DNA of 64,000 nt from an uncultured bacterium (GTDB lineage: Bacteria > Planctomycetota > UBA8742 > UBA2392). Numbering within the stretch: position 1 is the first letter of the stretch; each line of letters opens with the position of its first letter. Shown one piece after another: positions 35,557-43,069 of the stretch. The stretch is taken from assembly GCA_938014885.1 (NCBI GenBank), contig CALLQI010000005.1, forward strand, positions 62,001 to 126,000, written 5' to 3'. The position numbers and the translations under genes are program-made. The notes beneath the pieces were generated by a model that made no database searches, was not told where the DNA came from, and worked only from the letters and a program-made list of their open reading frames with translations.

Positions 35557-36006
35557 CTAACGGGCGTTTTCTGCTTCGAGACCCGCGATCTTCGCAACGC
35601 GGTCAGCATGGCGGCCACCTTCAAAGCTCGTGGCCAGAAATGCCTTCAGCGCGTGAATGACGCGGTCTTCACCCATGCTTCGCTGGCCGAAGCAGGCGAC
35701 GTTGGCGTTGTTATGGCGGCGCGACATCTCAGCTTCCCATGCGTCGTGAATGACGGCGGCCCGGATTCCGCGCACCTTGTTGGCGCTGATCGCCATGCCG
35801 ATGCCGCTGCCGCAGACCAGCACGCCAAACTGCGCGTGGCCGCCCGCGACCTGCGCGGCCACCTTACGGGCGAAGTCGGGGTAATCGACCCGCGACGCAT
35901 CGGCGGGGCCCTGGTCGTCAACTTCGTGGCCTTCGGCCTTTAGCGCCTTGGCAATCGCTGCCTTCAATTCAATTGCCGCGTGGTCGGATGCGATGGCGAT
36001 TTTCAT
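35557..36006 (-). CDS. rpiB: Ribose-5-phosphate isomerase B
   Basis: 149 aa. KIAIASDHAAIELKAAI, DYPDFARKVA, catalytic cysteine in GVLVCGSGIGMAISANK, and RRHNNANVACFGQR give a complete RpiB/LacAB family set. It interconverts ribulose-5-phosphate and ribose-5-phosphate. The ATG overlaps the stop of the Sua5-phosphatase gene in an ATGA, so expression is coupled. Confidence 0.95.
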   Translation of the reverse strand: MKIAIASDHAAIELKAAIAKALKAEGHEVDDQGPADASRVDYPDFARKVAAQVAGGHAQFGVLVCGSGIGMAISANKVRGIRAAVIHDAWEAEMSRRHNNANVACFGQRSMGEDRVIHALKAFLATSFEGGRHADRVAKIAGLEAENAR

Positions 36007-37064
36007 GGATTCCTCGGGCGATTCGGGGCCGGACCGTACATTACTTCGCGAAACGCGGCGTCATATGCCGCGTCGGCAGGTGATGCGAGCCGGGCCACAA
36101 AGTGAGCATCCAAGTCGCGCAGCACATCTGCCGCGCAGGCGGCAAAGCCGGTCTCAGGACCGCCCATGGGGTCTTTGACCTTCAGTTTCAACAGCCTGTC
36201 ACCGGCAATACGCTCGATCGCGTTCACGACCTCATCGTTCATTGCCACGACGATATCCGCAGCGGCCAGTGCGTCCGCGTCCAGCGCGCGCGGAATGTGT
36301 TGTGAAAGGTCCACGCCGTACAAGGCCGCTGCCGCCTGCATGGGCGGCGGCACCTTGGCAGCCGCGCGGGCAATCAACCCCATGCTGCTGGCCTGCAGCG
36401 CAGGGACGTATCCCGCTATGCGCGAGGCCCACCAGGCGTTGGCGGCCTCAAGCCAGCGGTGCGCGAATGCACTGCGGTTGAGGTTGCCGATGCAAACGAA
36501 TACCACCTTCAGGGGCTTCAGTTCGATCTTGCCCCGCCGAAGCACGTTCATGCCAAGCGGCAGCAGCGCAGCCACGGTACTTGCATGGGTATTTTTCTGC
36601 AGGCCGCCGTCCAGCACGGCATCGATGCCCGCCAGCTCCGCAATCATGGCCGGGTCGGGCAGAACCGGCTGCCCGCGCAGGTTTGCACTGGTGGCAACCA
36701 CGGGTGCGCCGCAGGCCCGCAACACGGCGCTGCCAAGCGAGTCTCCCACCACGCGGACACCCAGCGTGCCCAGCGCGGAATACGCGACCACGAGCGTAAC
36801 CCCGTGCGGGCACCAGCGACGCACCAGTCTTGCTTCGGCGGGATTCAGCGGGCCTGCAAACTTCTCGGCGTCGGCAACGCTGCCGCTGTGCAGCGAGAAT
36901 CTTTCGCTGCGGCCGCCCTTGAATGCCCGCAGAGCGGCGTTGTCAAAGCGTTCGTCCGCCAGCGCCGCGATGCCGTACACGGTGTCCGTAGGGAACGCAA
37001 CCAGCTTGCCCTGCTGGATAAGCGCCGCGGCTTCTTCAGGACTTGTCAGCAGCGGTGCCGGCAT
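36003..37064 (-). CDS. Fusion of Sua5/YrdC (threonylcarbamoyl-AMP synthase-type) and low-molecular-weight protein phosphatase
   Basis: 353 aa. Residues 1-180 form a YrdC domain: GKLVAFPTDTVYGIAA, PHGVTLVV, PVVATSANLRGQP and ASTVAALLP...LRRGKI. The nucleotide-binding segment usually K-x-R-P is KGGRSERFSLHSG here. Residues 184-353 form an LMW-PTP domain with VFVCIGNLNRSAFA (Cys191, Arg197 in C-x5-R) and the acid loop VKDPMGGP (Asp298). The usual second active-site cysteine is Asn196. YrdC makes the t6A precursor; the phosphatase may dephosphorylate Tyr or Arg. ATG 37064 overlaps the end of pssA by 29 nt; an in-frame ATG at 37127 is less likely. Confidence 0.9.
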   Translation of the reverse strand: MPAPLLTSPEEAAALIQQGKLVAFPTDTVYGIAALADERFDNAALRAFKGGRSERFSLHSGSVADAEKFAGPLNPAEARLVRRWCPHGVTLVVAYSALGTLGVRVVGDSLGSAVLRACGAPVVATSANLRGQPVLPDPAMIAELAGIDAVLDGGLQKNTHASTVAALLPLGMNVLRRGKIELKPLKVVFVCIGNLNRSAFAHRWLEAANAWWASRIAGYVPALQASSMGLIARAAAKVPPPMQAAAALYGVDLSQHIPRALDADALAAADIVVAMNDEVVNAIERIAGDRLLKLKVKDPMGGPETGFAACAADVLRDLDAHFVARLASPADAAYDAAFREVMYGPAPNRPRNP

Positions 37065-38091
37065 GTTCGCCTTGCTTGTCAGCAGGTTGGCGCGCGGCCT
37101 CGACCCTTCGGCGACGCCGCTCGGCAAGTGCCAGGCGCCTACCCAGCAAACCGCGGCCGCGCAGGAAGCGGTAAGCGAAATACAGCGGGCCCGAAGACAC
37201 GTAAGTGATCATCACGATAGGCACCAGCAGCATCCAATGCTGGATAAGGATCCACACAACCGCAGCGATAATCACGAACATCACCATCGTGCGCAGGCTC
37301 TGGCGCTTGCTGACGAAGCGATTGAACAGGTGCACGTAACGCACGCGCGATACCATCAGCAGGCCGACGCAGGCACACAACAGCGGCACGGACACACGAA
37401 GCGCCCAGCGCCCGGCTTCACCGTCCCAACCCACCACGTTGGACTGCGCCCAGATCAGGCCAAGAAAGATGCTGCAAATGCAGGCGGCCGCCGCCGGTGA
37501 GGGCAGCCCGGTAAATCGGGTGTGGTCGTCGTCTTCAGGTGTCTCGACATTGAATCGCGCCAGACGCAGGATCGCGCAGCAGGCGTATAAACCGCTGACA
37601 GCCCACAGAATCTTGCCGTCGATGTCAAAGCCGCCGCGCGCAAAGAAGTACTCACCAGCCACGCGAATCAGGATTGCGGGCGTGACCCCGAACGTGACAG
37701 CGTCGCACAGGCTGTCCAGCTCAGCACCGAAGCGCCCGGTGGTTGCGGTCATGCGTGCGACCTTGCCGTCCAGCGCGTCAAACAACATACCGCCGCCAAT
37801 GAGCAGTGCGGCATAGCTGATGCGCAGCATTGCCTCATTGGCGTTGGCGCCGATGGCTGCAAACGCCTTCGCCAGCTCAATCAGGGCCGCCACTCCGCAC
37901 ACCGCGTTGCCGAGTGTCAGCGCGGTCGGGAGCATCGCGAGGCCGGGCATGCGCTGCCTGCGCCGGCGCGTGGTTGTGGCACTACCCGCGGCTGCATACA
38001 CGCCGCTGTCCGGGTTACCAAGCTGGATCAGCCGCCCGCTGGCGGTGGGCTGGTGGCTGTGGCTTTCGGAGCTTGCGCGGTCTTCAGGCAT
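37036..38091 (-). CDS. pssA: CDP-diacylglycerol-serine O-phosphatidyltransferase
   Basis: 351 aa. About 45 N-terminal polar residues precede an integral membrane domain. The CDP-alcohol phosphatidyltransferase motif D-G-x2-A-R-x8-G-x3-D-x3-D is complete: DGKVARMTATTGRFG followed by AELDSLCD. LRLARFNVETPED and TRFTGLPSPAAA are characteristic of PssA type II. It makes phosphatidylserine, then used by psd encoded three genes upstream in the same run. C-terminal region is basic (RRLALAERRRRRVEAA). Confidence 0.93.
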   Translation of the reverse strand: MPEDRASSESHSHQPTASGRLIQLGNPDSGVYAAAGSATTTRRRRQRMPGLAMLPTALTLGNAVCGVAALIELAKAFAAIGANANEAMLRISYAALLIGGGMLFDALDGKVARMTATTGRFGAELDSLCDAVTFGVTPAILIRVAGEYFFARGGFDIDGKILWAVSGLYACCAILRLARFNVETPEDDDHTRFTGLPSPAAAACICSIFLGLIWAQSNVVGWDGEAGRWALRVSVPLLCACVGLLMVSRVRYVHLFNRFVSKRQSLRTMVMFVIIAAVVWILIQHWMLLVPIVMITYVSSGPLYFAYRFLRGRGLLGRRLALAERRRRRVEAARQPADKQGEHAGTAADKS

Positions 38092-38098
38092 TGCTTGC

Positions 38099-39259
38099 TC
38101 AGGGCGTCCAGCCCATTTCCTTCAGTGCCAGCTCAATGAATGCGCAATCGGCGACGCTACCGCGCACGATCAGGCGTCCGCCGAAACTGCGCACCTCGGC
38201 GTTGCGCTCATCCTCAAGCAGCAGCTCAAACAAAGTGTTCGTCACGACATCCACGCCACCGGCGTCGCGGAAGTCGCCGGTGAAGCCGCCTTCGTGGGGT
38301 TTGGTCTGCTGTTTGGCGTATGCGTCGGCCATCTTCTTCAGCAAGCCCGACAGTTCATACACTCGCAGCGCGGCGCCGGCGGCCGGTTCGGCATCGATCG
38401 TGACCGCGCCCAGAATCGTTCCGACGTGCAACTCAAAGCCGCCCAGCAATCGCGTCAGCGCGGCCAAGGCAGTCTCATCGGTGGCAGTGAAATCGACGTG
38501 CTCTTCGCTGACATGATGTGCGCCTGGCCGCACGGCAAAGTCCACGCCGGCCTGGCGGCAGATCACGCTGACGACGCTGAACACCGGGGTTTCCTCGACG
38601 TCGATACTGATCTTCTTGCTTTCAAGCTTCTGCCACAGTTCGCGCTCGTTCCGCAGCGCCTCCGACTCGCCACCGTGGTCAGCGCGCATCAGCTCAAGCA
38701 ACTCCTGGATGCGGCTGTGACCTGCGGCGTGAGTGCGCACGATCAGGCGGTCGCCGACAACGCGCACCCGCAGCCACGTCGTTGCCTCCAGCAGCTCGGC
38801 CAGATGTTCGCTGGCGGCGATCCCGACCGCCTTGTCTTCGGGTTGGCGCGCGCGGCCGTACTGATTTACGTAGCGCACGTACTCATTGCTGATCACGCTT
38901 ACGTCGTAGCCCTTCACGAACTGCTGCTCGGCGCCTGCGTCCCAGTCCAGGCGCACTTCCTTGCGTGTGGAGTCAACCGACACAGGGCAACCGGAAGCCA
39001 GACGCAAAAGCTCGGCCGTGCTGGCCGGGGCGCGATCGGTCACGGCCATCCAAACAGGCAGCTCCATCGCTTCCAGCTCACCCCCGGGCTCAACAAACGT
39101 GTACCCGAGCTGCTTTGCCATGCGCGCCGCCACGACCTGCACGGACTCGCCGTATCCGTTGAAACTGACCGTACCGGGCTTGGCATCCTGCGCGACGCTG
39201 CCGCTGCCGAACAGCGCGACAGCACACAGGCAAACCACCAATCCGATAAAGGGTCGCAT
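38099..39259 (-). CDS. Exported protein with secretin-N-domain-like repeats (paralogue of the next gene)
   Basis: 386 aa. Signal peptide MRPFIGLVVCLCAVALFGSG. The layout is STN-like (SFNGYGESVQVVAARMAKQLGYTFV), then a strand-helix unit (LRVRVVGDRLIVRTHAAGHSRIQELLELM), a second STN-like unit (ISIDVEETPVFSVVSVICRQAGVDFAV) and a last N1-like unit (AEVRSFGGRLIVRGSVADCAFIELALKEM). No secretin barrel. It shares this architecture and local sequence with the adjacent 403-aa protein. Periplasmic; function unknown. ATG overlaps the upstream stop (TAATG). Confidence 0.75.
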   Translation of the reverse strand: MRPFIGLVVCLCAVALFGSGSVAQDAKPGTVSFNGYGESVQVVAARMAKQLGYTFVEPGGELEAMELPVWMAVTDRAPASTAELLRLASGCPVSVDSTRKEVRLDWDAGAEQQFVKGYDVSVISNEYVRYVNQYGRARQPEDKAVGIAASEHLAELLEATTWLRVRVVGDRLIVRTHAAGHSRIQELLELMRADHGGESEALRNERELWQKLESKKISIDVEETPVFSVVSVICRQAGVDFAVRPGAHHVSEEHVDFTATDETALAALTRLLGGFELHVGTILGAVTIDAEPAAGAALRVYELSGLLKKMADAYAKQQTKPHEGGFTGDFRDAGGVDVVTNTLFELLLEDERNAEVRSFGGRLIVRGSVADCAFIELALKEMGWTP

Positions 39260-40470
39260 TACTTTCCCTTGTCGCCTTCCGCTGCTTCTGCCGCCAAAAG
39301 CTCAAGTAACTCGGCCGCGCGCTGCACCGTGACGGTGTTGCCGGCCACAACCAGTTTGTCTGCGAAGTTGAAGATGGCCGGCTCCAGGCCCTGCATCACG
39401 AGTTGAAGGTACACGGCCTCGACGATCACGTCCGAGCCGCCTTCGCTGCGCAGGCTGCCCTTGTAGCCGTCTTCCACGCCGGGCTGGGCGCGCATTTCGT
39501 CGTACTGTTTTTCGAGCTTCGCCAGCAGCGCGCTTACATCGAACACGCGATAGCTGTCGGTCGCAGTGTATTCGTGGCAGTGCAGCCTGATGGCTCCGTG
39601 GTACTCGTCGAACTCGAAACCCTGCTCAGAAGCCAGCTTGGCGAGGCCGCCGAGGCAGTTGTCCGTCACGTTGACGCTACTGGTTTCGCCAAGCAGGTCG
39701 ATGTAGTCCAACATGCTGCGTTCAATCACCACAGGCGCCTTGCAGCCTTCAAACAGCGCGTACAGCACCACGCTCACGGGCTCGTCGGTAAACTGCCGGT
39801 TCAGCGCGCACGATGCCAGGTGCTCGCGGTTTTCGCGGTCGCGCTTCAGTGAGGCACTCTCGCCTTCACTTCCCAGCAGCTTCAGCAACTCCGCAATCCG
39901 GGCATGGTCCACCGCTTCGCGCGTCAGCAGCAACCGGTTGCCGATCGCGGAACCGGGCTGGGTCGTGACCCCCGCACCATCGAGCATCATGTGCACCAGC
40001 TCAAGCAGTGTCTTGGCCGGCGACGGGGCCTCAATCAGAGGGTCGCCTTCGCGCCCGTAGCGGTTCAAGTAATTCGTGTGCGCGCGGCACAGGGCGGCCG
40101 TGTCGTACAGCCTGGCCAAGCCCGCACCGCGCGAACCTTCTTCGTACTCGCGCACGCGAATCGTTTTGCCGGCCTGATCCAGCGAAATGTCCAGCGCACT
40201 GCTGCTGGACAGGTAAAGGCAAGCCTTCTGCGCATCGACCTTGCGGGCCAGCACGTACACCGTGTCAGTCAGATCAATTTCGTCTTCGTTGCCACCCAGA
40301 TCGACGACAAAACCCGTTTGCTGCGCCAGTGAGTCCAGCGCGCCTTGCAGTGTTTCGCCCGGCCACACGCAATCGACGGTACTCGAGCGCTCGCTGGTCT
40401 GGGCTTCGGTCTGGCCGGAATGCGCCATGATCAGCGCGGCGGTCAACAGCAACGTGGAGGCAAGTCGCAT
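39259..40470 (-). CDS. Exported protein with secretin-N-domain-like repeats
   Basis: 403 aa from ATG 40470. Signal peptide MRLASTLLLTAALIMAHSGQ, cleavage near TEAQ. STN-like unit (VWPGETLQGALDSLAQQTGFVVDL), N1-like unit (IGNRLLLTREAVDHARIAELLKLL), middle STN-like unit (QFTDEPVSVVLYALFEGCKAPVVI) and final N1-like unit (KLVVAGNTVTVQRAAELLELL), the same order as its downstream neighbour. Several cysteines occur. The two genes overlap by one base, so they are cotranscribed and the proteins may pair. Confidence 0.75.
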   Translation of the reverse strand: MRLASTLLLTAALIMAHSGQTEAQTSERSSTVDCVWPGETLQGALDSLAQQTGFVVDLGGNEDEIDLTDTVYVLARKVDAQKACLYLSSSSALDISLDQAGKTIRVREYEEGSRGAGLARLYDTAALCRAHTNYLNRYGREGDPLIEAPSPAKTLLELVHMMLDGAGVTTQPGSAIGNRLLLTREAVDHARIAELLKLLGSEGESASLKRDRENREHLASCALNRQFTDEPVSVVLYALFEGCKAPVVIERSMLDYIDLLGETSSVNVTDNCLGGLAKLASEQGFEFDEYHGAIRLHCHEYTATDSYRVFDVSALLAKLEKQYDEMRAQPGVEDGYKGSLRSEGGSDVIVEAVYLQLVMQGLEPAIFNFADKLVVAGNTVTVQRAAELLELLAAEAAEGDKGK

Positions 40471-40484
40471 GTGTCCTCTTGTGT

Positions 40485-41168
40485 TCAGTTGGCCGACTTG
40501 ACCCGCACGACGGCTACCACCGTGCCGCCGCCTTTGACTTTGTCGCCGACCTTGACCTTCCATTCCACTTCGAATGCGTTGTCAAAGTATAGCTCAGTGC
40601 GGCTGCCGAACTTGAGCATTCCAAAGCGTTCACCGCGCTGCAGGCTGTCACCCTCTTTGATCGGGCAAACGATACGGCGCGCGATCAGGCCGGTGATCTG
40701 GCGAATATAGAACTTCGGCCCCCACTTCGACTTAAACCCGATGTTCTGGGCTTCATTGAGTGTGCTGCATTCGGGGTCGCGGGCGTCGCGGTACTCACCG
40801 TCCTGGTGGCGCAGGTAATCCACGGTGCCTTCCAGCGGCGCGCGGTTGACGTGCACGTCGAACACGCTCAGGAAGATGCCCACGCCCTGGTGTTTGCCTG
40901 TCAGGTACTCCGTCAGGTCTTTCTCGCCTACGTCTGTGACGGTCCCGTCCGCGGGGCTTACGACGGTGTATTCGTCGCCGGTAAGCGGCCGGTCCGGGTC
41001 ACGGAAGAAGTTCATGTTGAAGCCGGTCAGGAACAGCGGGATCACCCCCACCGCCCACAGTGCCGGATGCACGTACCAGGCCAACGCCCATACGCCCACC
41101 CAGAGCACGCCCGGGATCAGGAAGCCAAACAGGAAAAGTTCACGCAGTCCGTACTTGGTAAATGGCAT
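40485..41168 (-). CDS. psd: Phosphatidylserine decarboxylase, short archaeal-type
   Basis: 227 aa. Two N-terminal membrane helices (LFLFGFLIPGVLWVGVWAL and VGVIPLFLTGF), FFRDPDRPLTG, VSPADGTVTDV, FLSVFDVHVNRAPLEG, GLIARRIVCPIKEGDSL and the self-cleavage site LKFGSRTELYF, where Ser after Gly becomes the pyruvoyl group. It converts phosphatidylserine to phosphatidylethanolamine. Precedes (transcriptionally) the paralogous exported pair and pssA, so PS and PE synthesis are co-located. Confidence 0.94.
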   Translation of the reverse strand: MPFTKYGLRELFLFGFLIPGVLWVGVWALAWYVHPALWAVGVIPLFLTGFNMNFFRDPDRPLTGDEYTVVSPADGTVTDVGEKDLTEYLTGKHQGVGIFLSVFDVHVNRAPLEGTVDYLRHQDGEYRDARDPECSTLNEAQNIGFKSKWGPKFYIRQITGLIARRIVCPIKEGDSLQRGERFGMLKFGSRTELYFDNAFEVEWKVKVGDKVKGGGTVVAVVRVKSAN

Positions 41169-41224
41169 GGCGCGGACGTTAGCAAGATTGATTCGCCGCG
41201 CGAGTCACGGTTTGGGACCACGCG

Positions 41225-41860
41225 CTACGGCCGCTCACCGGCGGGCGATTCAGGCATCCGAGGCTGCCGCTGCCCGAACCAGACGCTCAGATTCATGCTG
41301 ACTTTGCTGCGGATGTTGCCGCGTTCGATGTAGCCGAAGTCGCGGCTGTCGGCGTAGGCCAATGCATCCGTGTCAGTCAGGATCAGGAAGCGTCCTTCAG
41401 GGATCACATCGCCATGCTTCACGCCTACGTCGGGGCCCATGTCCAGCCCCAGCGTCAGGGGCTCGCGGCCGCCAACCCGGAACGTGGGACCGACGCGCTC
41501 AATGGTCTCGCCGGGCAGGCCGGCAATGCGACCCAGCAGCGCCTCGGGCACGCCGTCTTTGGGTGCCGGGTGATCGTAGATGACGATGTCGTTGAGCTTG
41601 GGCTCGCGCCACAGGTTCAGCTTCAACAGCAGGACCATGTCGCCCTTTTCGACGCCTTCGATGGGCGATTGCACCTTGTTCAGCGCCGGGTCAAAGCTGC
41701 CGGGCAACGTGAAGATCTTGTAGGACAACACCACGTAAACCAGCAGCAGGACGACCACACCAGCGAACACATAGCGGCCGCGCTTGACCCAAAGCCGGGC
41801 CGCTGTGACCTTGGCCAGGCCGGAATTGACCGGCGGTTCAGATTTGGTGCTCAGTGGCAT
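41225..41860 (-). CDS. Signal peptidase I-like protein with degenerate active site
   Basis: 211 aa, membrane helix at about 30-47 (YVFAGVVVLLLVYVVLSY). The S26 fold is visible in KGDMVLLLK, NDIVIYDHPAP, LLGRIAGLPGETIERVG, LILTDTDALAYADSRDFGYIERGNI. The catalytic lysine of LepB (K-R-x-x-G-L-P-G) is Gly110 here, and the usual S-M-x-P-T nucleophile block is replaced by QSPIEGVEKGD with Ser65 as the only plausible candidate. It may be an inactive homologue or have an altered catalytic base. It is first in the minus-strand run leading to psd. Confidence 0.75.
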   Translation of the reverse strand: MPLSTKSEPPVNSGLAKVTAARLWVKRGRYVFAGVVVLLLVYVVLSYKIFTLPGSFDPALNKVQSPIEGVEKGDMVLLLKLNLWREPKLNDIVIYDHPAPKDGVPEALLGRIAGLPGETIERVGPTFRVGGREPLTLGLDMGPDVGVKHGDVIPEGRFLILTDTDALAYADSRDFGYIERGNIRSKVSMNLSVWFGQRQPRMPESPAGERP

Positions 41861-41891
41861 GGCATGCGACCCTTGATGCCGGGCACTTCCC

Positions 41892-41918
41892 TTGCGATAG
41901 TAAACACTTGGTTATAAC
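41892..41918 (+). promoter_or_regulatory. Weak candidate promoter of the protein kinase gene
   Basis: TTGCGA (41892-41897), only 15 nt before TATAAC (41913-41918). The -10 is good, the spacing is short. Confidence 0.25.
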
Positions 41919-41973
41919 GGGCGGACTTGCCGGTGGTTCTGGCAAACCTTGCTTCACACTTAAGGAGCGGACT

Positions 41974-42975
41974 TTGGGTCTCTTCCGCAAACAAGAGCGC
42001 AACCTCGAAGCGCTTTCGACTATTACCGATACCAACACGTTCCGCCTTGTGCGCAAGCTGGCCGAAGGCGGCATGGGCGCTGTCTACGAAGCCATCCAGC
42101 TGGGTGCTGAAGGCTTCGAAAAGCGCATGGCGATCAAGACTGTGCTGGAAGACTTCTCGACCAACGAAGAGTTCGTTGAGATGTTTATCGGCGAAGCCAA
42201 ACTGGTGGCGGACCTGGTCCACAACCACATCGTCCAGATCTACCAGCTCGGCAAGGTAGGCCGCCAGTACTACATGGCCATGGAGTTCATCCACGGCGTG
42301 AACCTTGAGCAGTTCATCGACCGCCACCACCAGTACAAGAAGCGCATCCCCACGGAGCTTTGCGTCTATATCTGCAGCCGTGTCGCGCGCGCCCTTGAGT
42401 ACGCGCACAAGAAGCGCAACCGCCAGGGCGAACTGCTGGGCGTCGTACACCGCGACATCAGCCCCAAGAACATCATGATTGAGGCCGAAGGCGTCGTGAA
42501 GTTGACCGACTTCGGCATCGCCAAGGCCCGCCACATCATGAAAGACAAAGAAGGCGACGTGCTGATGGGCAAGGTGCAGTACATGAGCCCTGAGCAAGCC
42601 GCGTTCGAACAAACCGACGGCCGCAGTGACGTGTTCAGCCTGGGCGTCGTGCTGTATGAGCTGCTGGCCGGCCGGAACATCTTCGCCGACGACGACACAC
42701 TGGTGTGCATCGAAAACGTCCAGAAGAAGCCGATTCCGCCCATCAGCCACTACAACCCGAATGTCGACGACGACCTGCAGCGCGTGCTTGACCGCATGCT
42801 GGAACGCGACAAGAACAAGCGCTACCAGGACGCCGGCGAGTGCGGCGCGGACTTGGAGTTCTACATCTACAAGGGCGGCTACGGCCCGACTTTCAACACC
42901 CTCAGCGACTACCTGCTGCACCTGTTCCCCGAATTCCGGCAGGCCGGGGCAGCACCCAACAAAGTCAGCCGCTAA
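41974..42975 (+). CDS. PknB-type serine/threonine protein kinase, TTG start
   Basis: 333 aa. Glycine loop LAEGGMGAVYEA (29-40), ATP lysine K55 in MAIKTV, catalytic VVHRDISPKNIMI, DFGIAKARH, and YMSPEQA activation-segment end are all intact, so it should be active. It has no membrane helix and almost no sequence beyond the kinase domain (ends near FPEFRQAGAAPNKVSR). The TTG at 41974-41976 is chosen because AAGGAG lies 6 nt upstream; an in-frame ATG at 41854 would run into the divergent signal peptidase-like start and lacks an RBS. Regulated targets unknown. Confidence 0.9.
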   Translation: MGLFRKQERNLEALSTITDTNTFRLVRKLAEGGMGAVYEAIQLGAEGFEKRMAIKTVLEDFSTNEEFVEMFIGEAKLVADLVHNHIVQIYQLGKVGRQYYMAMEFIHGVNLEQFIDRHHQYKKRIPTELCVYICSRVARALEYAHKKRNRQGELLGVVHRDISPKNIMIEAEGVVKLTDFGIAKARHIMKDKEGDVLMGKVQYMSPEQAAFEQTDGRSDVFSLGVVLYELLAGRNIFADDDTLVCIENVQKKPIPPISHYNPNVDDDLQRVLDRMLERDKNKRYQDAGECGADLEFYIYKGGYGPTFNTLSDYLLHLFPEFRQAGAAPNKVSR

Positions 42976-42989
42976 TTCAAGCGATATGC

Positions 42990-43019
42990 AAAGAACCCCC
43001 GGTCTTCCGGGGGTTCTTT
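42990..43019. terminator. Bidirectional intrinsic terminator
   Basis: Perfect 13-bp stem AAAGAACCCCCGG (42990-43002) / CCGGGGGTTCTTT (43007-43019), loop TCTT, T/A tracts on both sides. It lies between the convergent kinase and thioredoxin-like genes. Confidence 0.9.
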
Positions 43020-43032
43020 CTGTTCTGTGCGT

Positions 43033-43069
43033 TCACTTGGCTACGGTCACTTGGCTACGGTCACTTGGC
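43033..43069. repeat. 14-bp tandem repeat at the 3' end of the thioredoxin-like gene
   Basis: TCACTTGGCTACGG at 43033-43046 and 43047-43060, then a partial copy to 43069. The third copy contains the stop codon (TGA on the minus strand), so each full copy carries an extra AAGTGA. Confidence 0.9.

Noticed and set aside
41851..42921. 356-codon open frame on the minus strand opposite the kinase
   Set aside because: It mirrors the intact kinase gene; the translated sequence is low-complexity Val/Ala/Asp/His-rich, typical of antisense frames in GC-rich coding DNA, with no ribosome binding site.
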